A stretch of 64,000 nucleotides of DNA from Achromobacter insolitus (GTDB lineage: Bacteria > Pseudomonadota > Gammaproteobacteria > Burkholderiales > Burkholderiaceae_B): contig NZ_NJIF01000002.1 of NCBI RefSeq assembly GCF_002209555.1, positions 248,001 through 312,000 on the forward strand, written 5' to 3'. How positions within the stretch are numbered: the stretch's first letter is position 1; every line of letters begins with the position of its first letter. The position numbers and the translations under genes were made by a program. Shown in pieces: positions 56,287-64,000 of the stretch. The notes below the pieces were generated by a model. That model saw nothing but the letters and a program-made list of their open reading frames with translations, made no database searches and was not told the DNA's origin.

Positions 56287-57507
56287 ATGAAGGCCGCAAT
56301 GAAAACCGCGCATTGGTTGCTCGCCCTGGCGATGCTGTATGGCGGGACAGCCGCGGCCGAGGTGCCGTGCCAGAGCCCGGACGAACGCTGTCCGGCGGTC
56401 GCGGCGCTGTTGCAGCAACGCGAAGGATATGGCGCCCAAGCCACGGGCGGCCTGGGCGGAAAGTTCATCGAGGTCTCATCCGACCAGGACGCTGGCCCGG
56501 GGACCTTGCGCGCGGCGCTGGCGCAGGCCAAGAAAGGTCCAACCTGGATCCGCTTCGCGTCCGATATGACCATCGTCTTGAAGTCGCAGTTGCGCGTGCC
56601 GTCGAACACGACGATAGACGGGCGTGGCAAGCGCGTTACCCTGATCGATGACGGGCTGGGGGTGTACGGCAGCAAGAACGTCATCCTCACGCACCTGACG
56701 ATAGACGGACGCCTGTCCCGGTTGACGCAGGCCGTCAACGTGGCCAACGGCAGTCGCGATGTGTGGGTGGATCACATGGATCTGTCTCGCATGTCGGACC
56801 GGTTGCTCAACGTGAAGAACGGTTCGACGGACGTCACCATCTCATGGACCAAGTTCCATAATTCGAACAAGGTGATGCTGCTCAACAACATTACCTCGAA
56901 GAACCTCTACGCCAACTACGACCGCGATTCGATTGCTCGCGTGACGCTGCACCACAATTATTTTCTGAATACCGTGCAGCGCAATCCGCGCGGGCAATTC
57001 GGCACGTTCCACCTCTTTAACAATCTGCTGGAAGATTGGGACTTCTACGGCATGAGTTTCAGCCTGGAAGCCAAGGCACTGGTCGAAGGCAACATATTCA
57101 AGAATTCCACGCAGCGCAAATGCGTGGAACCTGAATTTTTCCCGACGGTGGAGGGCATCAATGTCAATTACTGCCATTACATCCCCATCGCGTCCAAGCG
57201 CAGTGCGTTGGAGAACGGCGAATCGGATCGAGGCGCCTACGAGGATCGCAAGGCTGTGCACGGCTACACCCGGGACTACAAGGCCTTTCTGCGCTTGAAG
57301 GACAACCTTTATCTGGGCGATGCGAAGCCGGTGCTGCAGGATTACCGGCCCGAGGCTGCGCCGACGCCGCCATACTGCTACGGCTACGAAAAGCCTACGA
57401 CGGAGCTGGCGGAGAAGATCCGCAAGTTCGCGGGGAACACGGGAGGCGACACGCCCCTGCCAGTGTCCAGGATCGGGTCGGATTGTGGGGGATCAGCAGG
57501 CCGGTAG
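56287..57507 (+). CDS. vexL: Secreted PL1-type pectate-lyase-fold protein, capsule operon (VexL-like)
   Basis: 406 residues. A signal peptide (cleaved near GTAAA-EVP) precedes a right-handed beta-helix with PL1 hallmarks: WVDHMDLSRMSDRLLNVKNG, DVTISWTKFHNSNKVMLLNN, RVTLHHNYF and RNPRGQFGTFHLFNN (the Arg region is catalytic in pectate lyases). Pectate is poly-alpha-1,4-galacturonate; Vi is poly-alpha-1,4-GalNAc-uronate, so a periplasmic Vi lyase is a sensible reading, and I recall a Vi-locus lyase called VexL outside Salmonella. Start 56287 has AGGAG at 9 nt and follows vexE by 12 bp. The signal points to periplasm or outside. Confidence 0.82.
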   Translation: MKAAMKTAHWLLALAMLYGGTAAAEVPCQSPDERCPAVAALLQQREGYGAQATGGLGGKFIEVSSDQDAGPGTLRAALAQAKKGPTWIRFASDMTIVLKSQLRVPSNTTIDGRGKRVTLIDDGLGVYGSKNVILTHLTIDGRLSRLTQAVNVANGSRDVWVDHMDLSRMSDRLLNVKNGSTDVTISWTKFHNSNKVMLLNNITSKNLYANYDRDSIARVTLHHNYFLNTVQRNPRGQFGTFHLFNNLLEDWDFYGMSFSLEAKALVEGNIFKNSTQRKCVEPEFFPTVEGINVNYCHYIPIASKRSALENGESDRGAYEDRKAVHGYTRDYKAFLRLKDNLYLGDAKPVLQDYRPEAAPTPPYCYGYEKPTTELAEKIRKFAGNTGGDTPLPVSRIGSDCGGSAGR

Positions 57508-57570
57508 TGCCGAGGTTCGTAGAAGCGGAGCCGGCCCATGCGGGTTGAAGCTCGGCGCTATCCTTGAAAT

Positions 57571-57613
57571 ACAGCTTATGATTTGTTTTTTAGAAATACA
57601 AATCATAAGCTGT
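57571..57613. promoter_or_regulatory. hipBA operator pair (16-bp inverted repeat)
   Basis: ACAGCTTATGATTTGT (57571-57586) and its exact complement (57598-57613) flank an 11-nt T/A-rich spacer. The same unit, with two mismatches, recurs at 57677-57692. Positions upstream of a HipB-type repressor gene suggest autoregulatory operators. It could also fold as a hairpin after the capsule operon. Confidence 0.7.
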
Positions 57614-57632
57614 GAAAGAACCGCAAATCGCG

Positions 57633-57661
57633 TTGTGTATTTCAGGTTAACAGCCTAGAAT
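57633..57661 (+). promoter_or_regulatory. Sigma-70 promoter of hipBA
   Basis: TTGTGT (57633-57638), 17-nt spacer, TAGAAT (57656-57661). The predicted start near 57668 gives a leader of about 28 nt, within which the third operator lies. Confidence 0.65.
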
Positions 57662-57676
57662 TTGTATATCTGAAAT

Positions 57677-57692
57677 ACAGCTTGGGATTTGT
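57677..57692. promoter_or_regulatory. Third hipBA operator copy
   Basis: ACAGCTTGGGATTTGT, two mismatches from the upstream operator, directly between the predicted transcription start and the hipB ATG at 57696. All three copies are preceded by GAAAT(ACA). Confidence 0.6.
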
Positions 57693-57695
57693 GTT

Positions 57696-57953
57696 ATGGA
57701 TTTCACCGTACGCACCGCGACACAATTGCCAGCCCTGCTCCAGGGGTTCCGCAAAGAGGCCGGCTTGACCCAGGCGGCCACGGCCTTGCGCCTTGGGGTC
57801 ACACAACAGACCTTGTCCGCCCTGGAGCGCAATGCCGACAAGGTCAGCGCAGACCGGCTGCTGCAGCTGTTGAGCATCCTGGGAGTCGAAATGGTCTTGC
57901 GCCGGCAAGGGGCGCAGCCGGGACCCGAAACAACATCCGAACCCAGCTGGTAA
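57696..57953 (+). CDS. hipB: HipB-type antitoxin / XRE repressor
   Basis: 85 residues with a Xre-type helix-turn-helix (LQGFRKEAGLTQAATALRLGVTQQTLSALERN) and a short hydrophobic dimer tail (LLQLLSILGVEMVLRR). It would neutralise HipA and repress its own operon through the three upstream repeats. No strong Shine-Dalgarno is visible. hipA begins 4 bp after its stop. Confidence 0.9.
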   Translation: MDFTVRTATQLPALLQGFRKEAGLTQAATALRLGVTQQTLSALERNADKVSADRLLQLLSILGVEMVLRRQGAQPGPETTSEPSW

Positions 57954-57957
57954 AGCC

Positions 57958-59310
57958 ATGGGGCGACGTTCACACACGCAGGTCCTGGGCCTATGGATGA
58001 ATGGCGCCTATGTCGGAGAGTGGAGCAATCGACCCCACGCCGGCGAGGTCCTGCAGTACGACAAGGACTGGGTCGCCTCCGCGCCGGGCAGGCCATTGTC
58101 GCTGTCCCTGCCCTTCACGCCGGGCAATGGCCCGCATCGTGGCGACGTCGTCCGCGCATACTTCGAAAATCTGCTGCCTGACAGCAAGGAAATCCGCGAA
58201 CGGGTTGCGCGCCGGTTCCGGGCAGGCTCGACCGACGCGTTCGCCTTGCTTGCCGAGATCGGTCGCGATTGCGCGGGCGCCTTGCAGATCCTGCCTGCGG
58301 GAACAGCGCCTGCAGACGTGGCGTCGGTGCAAGCCTCGCCCTTGAACGATGCCCAGGTTGCGCAGCTGTTGCGCAGCGTTCTGGCGCCGGCGCCTCTCGG
58401 CGGCCTGGCCATCGCTGAGGATGATTTCCGGATTTCCATCGCAGGTGCGCAAGAGAAGACCGCCTTGCTGCGGATAGACGGCCAATGGTGCTTGCCCCAA
58501 GGCGCCACGCCGACGACTCACATCCTGAAGTTGCCATTGGGGCTGGTCGGCAATATGAAGTTCGACCTGAGCGAATCGGTGGAAAACGAATGGCTCTGCT
58601 CGGAGATCTTGGCTGCCTACGGCATGCCCGTGGCGCGCGCGGAAGTACTGAGCTTCGAAGACATGAAGGTGCTCGCCGTCGAACGTTTCGACCGCCGCTG
58701 GTGGGACGGCGAAGACGGAAAGCGCAGTCTAGTCCGCCTGCCCCAGGAAGACATGTGCCAGGCCACCGGCACCCCGCCACACCTGAAGTACGAGGCGGAC
58801 GGCGGACCCGGCATCGACCGCATCATGGGTCTGCTCGAAACCTCGCGTCGCTCAGAGCACGACCGGCGAACGTTCTTCCAGGCGCAGGTTCTGTTCTGGA
58901 TGCTGTGCGCGACGGACGGCCACGCGAAGAACTTCAGCCTGTTCCTGCGGCCGGGCGGGGCCTACGAACTTACACCGCTATACGACGTGCTGTCCGCCTA
59001 TCCGATCCTGGGCGAGGGACCAGGCAAGCTGTCGCCCGTTCGAGCGAAGATGGCGATGGCCGTGCGTTCGAAGAACCCGCATTGGCGCATGCGCGATATC
59101 CAGCGGCGCCACTGGTTGACGGTGGGCGCGCGACATGGCGTCGTGACGCCGGACGGCAAGGGAGTCCAATTCGTCGTTGACGATTTGATCGCGCGTACGC
59201 CAGAGGTCGTGCGTGCGGTCCGCGCCAGATTGCCGCAAGGATTTCCGCGGGTGCTGGCGGACAGCATCCTGGACGGCTTGCAGGCCGCGGCGGACAGGCT
59301 CGCCGCGTAG
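57958..59310 (+). CDS. hipA: HipA-type serine/threonine kinase toxin
   Basis: 450 residues. The N-terminal HipA_N segment (GRPLSLSLPFTPG ... YFENLLPDSKEIRERVARRF) is followed by the kinase core: S160 in ISIAGAQEKTALL (the autophosphorylation/P-loop Ser equivalent to E. coli Ser150), the ILKLP strand, catalytic Asp320 and Asn325 in CATDGHAKNFS, and the LTPLYDVLSAY metal motif. All are intact, so an active kinase is expected, targeting a translation factor such as glutamyl-tRNA synthetase as in E. coli HipA. Coupled with hipB. Confidence 0.93.
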   Translation: MGRRSHTQVLGLWMNGAYVGEWSNRPHAGEVLQYDKDWVASAPGRPLSLSLPFTPGNGPHRGDVVRAYFENLLPDSKEIRERVARRFRAGSTDAFALLAEIGRDCAGALQILPAGTAPADVASVQASPLNDAQVAQLLRSVLAPAPLGGLAIAEDDFRISIAGAQEKTALLRIDGQWCLPQGATPTTHILKLPLGLVGNMKFDLSESVENEWLCSEILAAYGMPVARAEVLSFEDMKVLAVERFDRRWWDGEDGKRSLVRLPQEDMCQATGTPPHLKYEADGGPGIDRIMGLLETSRRSEHDRRTFFQAQVLFWMLCATDGHAKNFSLFLRPGGAYELTPLYDVLSAYPILGEGPGKLSPVRAKMAMAVRSKNPHWRMRDIQRRHWLTVGARHGVVTPDGKGVQFVVDDLIARTPEVVRAVRARLPQGFPRVLADSILDGLQAAADRLAA

Positions 59311-59340
59311 CTTCGCGGCGCGCGAAGCGACTGCCGCCAC

Positions 59341-60108
59341 TCATGGCTCGCTGAGCACATACCGTCCCGGCGTCTCGCCCGTCATCTGCCGGAAGTAGGC
59401 GATGAATGCGCTGTCGCTGGCAAAGCCGAGATCGAACGCGATCGAGGTCACGCTGCGGCCGCAGGCCAGCAGATCCACCGCGCGCAGCAGGCGCCAGAGC
59501 TGCCGCCAAGCCTGATAGCTCATGCCGGTCTCGCGCTGGAATATCCGGGTGATGGTACGGGCGCTGGCACCGACGCGGCGGGACAACGCTTCGAGTTCCG
59601 GTGGCAGTTCCCCCAGGTCCAGGGCGGCCAGGCGGCGGTCGGTGGGCACGGGCAGCAACATGGGTTCCTGCCTTGCCGCGCGCAGTTCGTCCATGCAGAC
59701 GGCTAGCAGATTCCGCGGGGCGCCCGCGGACCAGTCCGTGTCGAAGGGCTCCAGGCTGATGCGCTCGAACACCTCGCGCAGCAGCGCAGTCATCGAGAAA
59801 ATGGCAGGGCCGGTGACGGGAGCGTCGATACGGGCGGGGTCGAGATAAATCGAGCGGTACTCGACTTCGCCACGAATCTGGACGCGGTGCGCAACGCCAG
59901 GCGGAATCCACGCTACGCGGATCGGAGGCAGCACCGCCATCAGCCCCGGCATGGCAAGACGGATGGATCCCGCATAGGCGAATAGCAGTTGCCCACGGTC
60001 GTGAAGGTGCATCCCGGAATCGTGCTGTATCAGGCGCGACGCGATACCCGTCACCGGTTGCGCCATCGTGTCGGGGTTGAATGCGTCGGTGGGGGCAAGC
60101 CTGGCCAT
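59341..60108 (-). CDS. AraC-family transcriptional regulator
   Basis: 255 residues: an N-terminal cupin-like sensing domain (QHDSGMHLHDRGQLLFAYAG ... RVAWIPPGVAHRVQIRG) and a C-terminal double helix-turn-helix (LEALSRRVGASARTITRIFQ ... SVTSIAFDLGFASDSAFIAYFRQMTGETPGRY). This is the branch often placed beside an MFS exporter it controls, and here an MFS gene is divergent, 92 bp away. The effector is unknown. Confidence 0.92.
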   Translation of the reverse strand: MARLAPTDAFNPDTMAQPVTGIASRLIQHDSGMHLHDRGQLLFAYAGSIRLAMPGLMAVLPPIRVAWIPPGVAHRVQIRGEVEYRSIYLDPARIDAPVTGPAIFSMTALLREVFERISLEPFDTDWSAGAPRNLLAVCMDELRAARQEPMLLPVPTDRRLAALDLGELPPELEALSRRVGASARTITRIFQRETGMSYQAWRQLWRLLRAVDLLACGRSVTSIAFDLGFASDSAFIAYFRQMTGETPGRYVLSEP

Positions 60109-60200
60109 TTGTCCGAGTTCCGATGTTTTTTGTCTTCGCTGCTACAACGGCGATGCCGGCGGCCGGCTACAAAACGGGCTCTCCGTTCACCGATGCCGTC

Positions 60201-61322
60201 ATGTTCCGCCGCCCGCCTTTGCCGCTACTCATCCTGTTGCTGAGTTTTCCGCAGATCGTCGAGACGATATACAGCCCGGCGCTGCCGCTGATCGCCGCAG
60301 CCTACCAAGCCACGCCCGAGGACGCAGCGCAGACGCTGTCGTTCTGGTTCGTGGCCTTCGCCTTCGGCGTGGTGGTCTGGGGGCGCCTGTGCGATCTCTG
60401 GGGCCGCAGGCCGACGTTGCTTGCCGGACTGGTGCTGTATGCACTGGGCGCGGGCTGGGCCATGATGGCGGGCGATTTCTGGCAGTTGCTCGCCGCCAGG
60501 CTGATCTCCGCCTTTGGCGCGGCCGTGGGCTCAATCGTAACGCAGACCGCCTTGCGCGATAGCTACCGGGGCCGGGACCTGGCCCGCGTCTTTTCGTTGC
60601 TGGGGATCGCGTTGGCGGTAAGTCCCGCCGTCGGCATGTATGCCGGACAGGAGATCGCGGCGCTGGGCGGCGCCAAGGGCATCTTCGCTGCTTTGGTCCT
60701 GCTTGCCATCGGCTTGTTCGGCGCGAGCGTGCGGCGCTGGGCCGAAACCCGGCCGGCCTCTGCCTCGCCGCCGCCTTTCGTACCCACGCTGCGGGCCATG
60801 CTGCGGGACCGGGCCGTCTGGCGCAGCGCGGCGCTCGTCGCCATCTTCAACCTGGCGATCTTCGGGTATTACCAGCTGGGTCCCTTTCTTTTCACCCGGC
60901 TGGAGCCGTCCTGGCTGGGCTTCGGAGAAAGCGGTCTGGCGCTGGCTGCGGCGTCGCTATGCGGGGCTTTCCTGAACACGGCGCTGCTGCGGCGCGGATG
61001 GGGACCCGAACGTCTGGTGCTGTTGGGCATCGTGCTGCTGGCGTTGGGGACCGGCCTGGTCGCGGCCTTGATAGAGAGCGCGGCGTTCCTGCTCGGCATG
61101 GCCCTGATCGCAGCGGCCTATGCGATTGCGATTCCAAACATTCTCGCCCATGCCTTGCAGGCATATGCCGGCGCTGCCGGCACTGCTGGCGCCATCCTGA
61201 GCCTGTTCTACTACAACTTGCTTGGCGCCGCGCTGGTCGTGGCGGGCATGGGGCAGAGACTGGACCTGCTGCTGGGATGTTGCGCCGTAATTGCGCTCGC
61301 CGCGTATGCGGCCAAGCCTTAG
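60201..61322 (+). CDS. Bcr/CflA-like MFS transporter
   Basis: 373 residues, about 12 helices. The first helix (LLILLLSFPQIVETIYSPALPLI) and motif A-like GRLCDLWGRRPTLLAG match small-molecule exporters of the DHA1 Bcr/CflA type. The start at 60201 (MFRRPPLPLL) is preferred to 60081, which lies within the AraC gene on the other strand. It probably exports a toxic compound under control of the divergent AraC regulator. Its TAG overlaps the convergent Crp-family stop by 4 bp. Confidence 0.85.
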   Translation: MFRRPPLPLLILLLSFPQIVETIYSPALPLIAAAYQATPEDAAQTLSFWFVAFAFGVVVWGRLCDLWGRRPTLLAGLVLYALGAGWAMMAGDFWQLLAARLISAFGAAVGSIVTQTALRDSYRGRDLARVFSLLGIALAVSPAVGMYAGQEIAALGGAKGIFAALVLLAIGLFGASVRRWAETRPASASPPPFVPTLRAMLRDRAVWRSAALVAIFNLAIFGYYQLGPFLFTRLEPSWLGFGESGLALAAASLCGAFLNTALLRRGWGPERLVLLGIVLLALGTGLVAALIESAAFLLGMALIAAAYAIAIPNILAHALQAYAGAAGTAGAILSLFYYNLLGAALVVAGMGQRLDLLLGCCAVIALAAYAAKP

Positions 61323-62068
61323 GACTGCGCCTTGGTATTGGCGAATCTGTGCAGGGCTTCCACGTCGAGAATTGCCAGGCCGCCATAGTAGGTTTCCAGC
61401 ACGCCGGCGCGCGCGAGCCTGGCCAGTGCTGCATTGCAGCGTTGGCGCGAAATGCCGCACAGGCTCGCGATTTCCTCCTGGGAAACTTTCAGGCGTCCGT
61501 TCGTGCCGGAATGCCTTTCCGCGTTGAACTGCGCAGCGACCGCGCGCGCGACCGTCGTGTCGACATCGAGCAGCACGTTGGAGGTGTAGCTGCTCATCAG
61601 CCAGTCCACCCGTTGCGCCAGGTGCGTCATCAGCGCCTTGGTGAACTCGATGTTGTTGTTCCAGAGGCGTTCACACGTCTCGCGCGGCAATATTACGATC
61701 TGGCTGGGCCTCAGCGCGACGACTTCGTACTCGAACCGCTCGCGGCGGATCATGGTGGCTTCGCCGAACCAGCTGCCAGTGCTGAACCCGGCAAGGGACA
61801 GGGATTTGCCGTCGGCGTTGGGTGAGGACCATTTCACCAGCCCTTGCACCACGCCATACCAGCCGGGCGACCGGTTCCCCGCCCGGAACAGGAATTCGCC
61901 CGCCGCAAGCGAAACGACGCGCAGTTCGGCCCGGATCAGGTTGCGTTCGAGCTCAGGCAGGCCCTTGTACCAAGGGACCACGTCGAGCATCCTGTCCACC
62001 GCGCCTTGCACGCGCCGCCGTCTCGCGCTCAAGGGTTCGTCACCGGCGTCGGCAAGCCGTTCGCACAT
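61319..62068 (-). CDS. Crp/Fnr-family transcriptional regulator
   Basis: 249 residues: a cyclic-nucleotide-binding-like beta-roll (LAAGEFLFRAGNRSPGWYGVVQGLVKW ... GSWFGEATMIRRERFEYEVVAL) and a C-terminal winged helix (VSQEEIASLCGISRQRCNAALARLARAGVL). No N-terminal cysteine cluster for an Fe-S centre is seen, so it is not an FNR-type oxygen sensor. It is divergent from the binding-protein/BKACE genes and likely regulates them. Confidence 0.9.
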   Translation of the reverse strand: MCERLADAGDEPLSARRRRVQGAVDRMLDVVPWYKGLPELERNLIRAELRVVSLAAGEFLFRAGNRSPGWYGVVQGLVKWSSPNADGKSLSLAGFSTGSWFGEATMIRRERFEYEVVALRPSQIVILPRETCERLWNNNIEFTKALMTHLAQRVDWLMSSYTSNVLLDVDTTVARAVAAQFNAERHSGTNGRLKVSQEEIASLCGISRQRCNAALARLARAGVLETYYGGLAILDVEALHRFANTKAQS

Positions 62069-62122
62069 GTTTTCCTCCTTCGTAGCCGTGGGGCGCCGCT
62101 CAGGTAAACCCTAGGGCGCTTT

Positions 62123-62136
62123 GTCACCATGATGAC
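62123..62136. promoter_or_regulatory. Possible Crp-type site in the divergent gap
   Basis: GTCA-N6-TGAC, a short dyad with Crp-like spacing, midway between the Crp/Fnr regulator and the binding-protein gene. Too short to be sure. Confidence 0.3.
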
Positions 62137-62207
62137 TGTCCGCGTCCCGGAGCCGGTACCAGAATACTCGAGGTCCCAGACGCCAAAACCAACAAGAGGA
62201 GACAGGC

Positions 62208-63431
62208 ATGTTGCCCATGCAAGGCACGATGTCCCGCACCGCCATGGCCTGCGGCCTGGCCGTGTCGTTGCTGCACGCCCCAGCGGCCCAAGCGCAGATA
62301 TCAGACGATGTTATTCGAATCGGCTTCATCACCGACATGTCCGGCGTGTACTCGGGGCCGGATGGCCCCGGTGGCGCCGAAGCCATCAAGATGGCCATTC
62401 AGGAAATGGGCGGTGAGATCAACGGCAAGAAGATCGAGCTGCTGACAGCCGACCACCAGAACAAGGCGGACATTGCCTCGGCCAAGGCGCGCGAATGGTT
62501 CGACCAGGCGGGCCTGGACATGCTGATCGGAGGCACGAATTCCAGCACGGCGCTGGCCATGTCCAAAGTGGCGGCCGACAAGAAGCGGCCCATCATCGTG
62601 GTAGGCGCGGGCGCTCCCGCGCTGACCAACGAGCAGTGCACGCCCTATACCTTGAACTACGCCTACGACACGGTGGCACAGGCGCGCGGCACCGGCGCGG
62701 CGGTGGTCAAGGCGGGTGGCAAGAAATGGTACTTCCTGACCGCGGACTACGCCTTCGGCAACGCCTTGCAGGCGGACACGACGAAGGTCGTGGAGGCGGG
62801 CGGCGGCAGCGTCGTGGGATCGGTCAAGCATCCGCTTTCTGCGAGCGACTTTTCGTCGTTCCTGCTGCAGGCGCAAAGCAGCAAGGCCGATATCCTCGCC
62901 CTGGCCAACGCCGGCGCGGATGCCACGAATTCGATCAAGGCGGCCAATGAGTTCGGCATCACCAAGACCATGCGGCTGGCGGGCATGATCATGTTCATCA
63001 ACGACATCCACGCCATCGGGCTGCCAGCCGCGCAGGGCATGTACCTGACCGACAGCTGGTACTGGAACGCCTCGGACGAAACCCGCGACTGGAGCCGGAA
63101 GTTCTTCGAGCGGCGCAAGGCCATGCCCTCGTCCCTTCAGGCCGCGGATTACTCCGCGGCGTTGCAATACCTGCGCGCCGTCAAGGCCACCGGCACCGAT
63201 GACGCCGACCGCGTGCTGGCCTATTTGCGCGAAAACAAGCTGAACGACGTCTACATCAAGGACGGCGTGGTCCGGCCAGACGGACGCGTCGTGCATGACA
63301 TGTACCTGCTGCAGGTCAAGACGCCGGAACAGTCCAAGGAGCCCTGGGACTACTTCAACGTCGTGCAGGCCATCGATGGCAACCAAGCCTTCACCACCAA
63401 GGAAGAGAGCCGCTGCGCGCTCTGGAAGTGA
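62208..63431 (+). CDS. Branched-chain amino-acid type ABC transporter substrate-binding protein
   Basis: 407 residues with a signal peptide (cleaved near AAQA-QIS) and a periplasmic type I fold: [51 protein letters not shown] and [20 protein letters not shown]. Liv/HAAT-type receptors bind amino acids, amides or aromatic acids. No permease or ATPase genes are in the window; the next gene, 4 bp on, is a BKACE enzyme, which hints at a carboxylate or amino-acid-derived substrate. An AAGAGGAG ribosome-binding site supports the start. Confidence 0.93.
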   Translation: MLPMQGTMSRTAMACGLAVSLLHAPAAQAQISDDVIRIGFITDMSGVYSGPDGPGGAEAIKMAIQEMGGEINGKKIELLTADHQNKADIASAKAREWFDQAGLDMLIGGTNSSTALAMSKVAADKKRPIIVVGAGAPALTNEQCTPYTLNYAYDTVAQARGTGAAVVKAGGKKWYFLTADYAFGNALQADTTKVVEAGGGSVVGSVKHPLSASDFSSFLLQAQSSKADILALANAGADATNSIKAANEFGITKTMRLAGMIMFINDIHAIGLPAAQGMYLTDSWYWNASDETRDWSRKFFERRKAMPSSLQAADYSAALQYLRAVKATGTDDADRVLAYLRENKLNDVYIKDGVVRPDGRVVHDMYLLQVKTPEQSKEPWDYFNVVQAIDGNQAFTTKEESRCALWK

Positions 63432-63435
63432 CCTC

Positions 63436-64000
63436 ATGAGCAAACGCAAAGTCATCGTGACCATCGCCCCGACCGGCGGCATGGCGTTCAAGACCCAGAA
63501 TCCGCACCTGCCGACGCAGCCGCTGGAGATCGCGGAAGACGTGTACCGCTGCTACAACGCCGGGGCCAGCGTGGTGGCGCTGCACGCGCGCCGTCCCGAC
63601 GATCAGGCGACCTGCGATGCCTCCGTGTACCGGGAAATGAACCGGCTTATCCGCGACCGCTGCGACATCGTGCTGAACAACTCCACCGGAGGCGGCGTGC
63701 ATGGCGACATGGTCAAGGAAACGTCGCCGGGCACGTGGGAGATCCTGTGGGAAGAGCGGATAAAGGGCATGGACGCCGGCGCCGAGATGTGCACGCTGGA
63801 CGCCACGACGCTGAACCTGGCGTTCGGTGACCGCGAATACCTGATGAACACGCCGCTCACCAAGGCGCGCGAGCTCGCCGCCGGCATGCAGGCGCGCGGC
63901 ATCAAGCCCGAATGGGAGGTCTTCAGCCCTACGCACATCCTGCAGGACGCTACGACGCTGATCGAAGAGGGGCTGGACGAAGGCCCTCATTTCATAAATC
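63436..64000 (+). CDS. Beta-keto acid cleavage enzyme, DUF849/BKACE family (partial)
   Basis: The ATG at 63436 opens [18 protein letters not shown] and reads 188 codons to the window end without a stop. The opening ([38 protein letters not shown]) is that of BKACE enzymes, zinc-dependent TIM barrels condensing a beta-keto acid with acetyl-CoA. The metal motif H-x-H-x-R reads A-L-H-A-R: the first His is Ala. NNSTGGG is the expected second-strand motif. The stop of the upstream binding-protein gene is 4 bp away, so they are one operon. Confidence 0.85.
   Translation, partial: MSKRKVIVTIAPTGGMAFKTQNPHLPTQPLEIAEDVYRCYNAGASVVALHARRPDDQATCDASVYREMNRLIRDRCDIVLNNSTGGGVHGDMVKETSPGTWEILWEERIKGMDAGAEMCTLDATTLNLAFGDREYLMNTPLTKARELAAGMQARGIKPEWEVFSPTHILQDATTLIEEGLDEGPHFIN

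Noticed and set aside
57571-57613. 16-bp inverted repeat as an insertion-sequence end or terminator
   Set aside because: A third copy lies before hipB, no transposase is near, and no target duplication is seen; operators explain it better, though hairpin termination of the capsule mRNA is not excluded.

Overview
The window is GC-rich, densely coded bacterial chromosome. Gene content and order (mla cluster, gltBD, aa3 oxidase cluster with SURF1 and DUF2970, Bug-family binding protein, PhaM, glmU/glmS, DUF3717) fit a beta-proteobacterium of the Alcaligenaceae, an Achromobacter or an environmental Bordetella. I cannot separate the two genera from sequence alone. No rRNA, tRNA, CRISPR array, intact insertion sequence or prophage was seen.

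Layout. 1-4130 (minus): outer-membrane lipid-asymmetry operon mlaF-E-D-A-C, then a cut-off ABC-2 type ATPase. 4373-8628: MFS / Bug solute-binding protein / nitronate monooxygenase operon with a divergent LysR regulator. 8668-9306: ompW with an FNR-type box upstream. 9517-15731: gltB-gltD glutamate synthase. 16079-16843: a RAYT-family transposase relative that has lost its catalytic residues. 17076-19781: S-formylglutathione hydrolase, a small membrane protein, and rpoH behind a perfect CIRCE element. 19862-20226: a candidate structured small RNA and a duplicated 45-bp repeat. 20227-23941: cAMP phosphodiesterase cpdA, divergent from a Na+/H+ antiporter carrying a cyclic-nucleotide-binding-like domain. 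23938-24750: Nudix hydrolase. 25040-33824: cytochrome c oxidase structural and assembly genes, with heme A synthesis and two SCO-type proteins but no cox11/ctaG. 33860-38521: small proteins, PhaM, glmU and an MFS exporter. 38669-43538: UDP-glucose dehydrogenase, a GT4 glycosyltransferase, an Lrp regulator and glmS.

44103-57507 is the most remarkable part: a complete single-strand operon laid out like the Vi antigen (viaB) capsule locus of Salmonella Typhi, tviB-tviD-tviE-vexA-vexB-vexC-vexD-vexE, followed by a secreted pectate-lyase-fold protein (vexL-like). It lacks tviC (the epimerase). Its VexC has lost Walker A, signature, Walker B glutamate and H-loop histidine while staying an open frame, and its VexB carries an extra N-terminal domain of about 190 residues. 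GlmS, GlmU and TviB together would supply UDP-GlcNAc and its uronic acid; TviE would polymerise, TviD O-acetylate, VexE add the lipid terminus, VexA-D export, and the lyase trim or clear polymer in the periplasm. An AT-rich gene-free stretch of about 0.5 kb precedes the operon.

57571-64000: a hipBA toxin-antitoxin module with three operator-like repeats, an AraC/MFS divergent pair, a Crp/Fnr regulator, and the start of a catabolic cluster (Liv-type binding protein plus a DUF849/BKACE enzyme cut by the window end).
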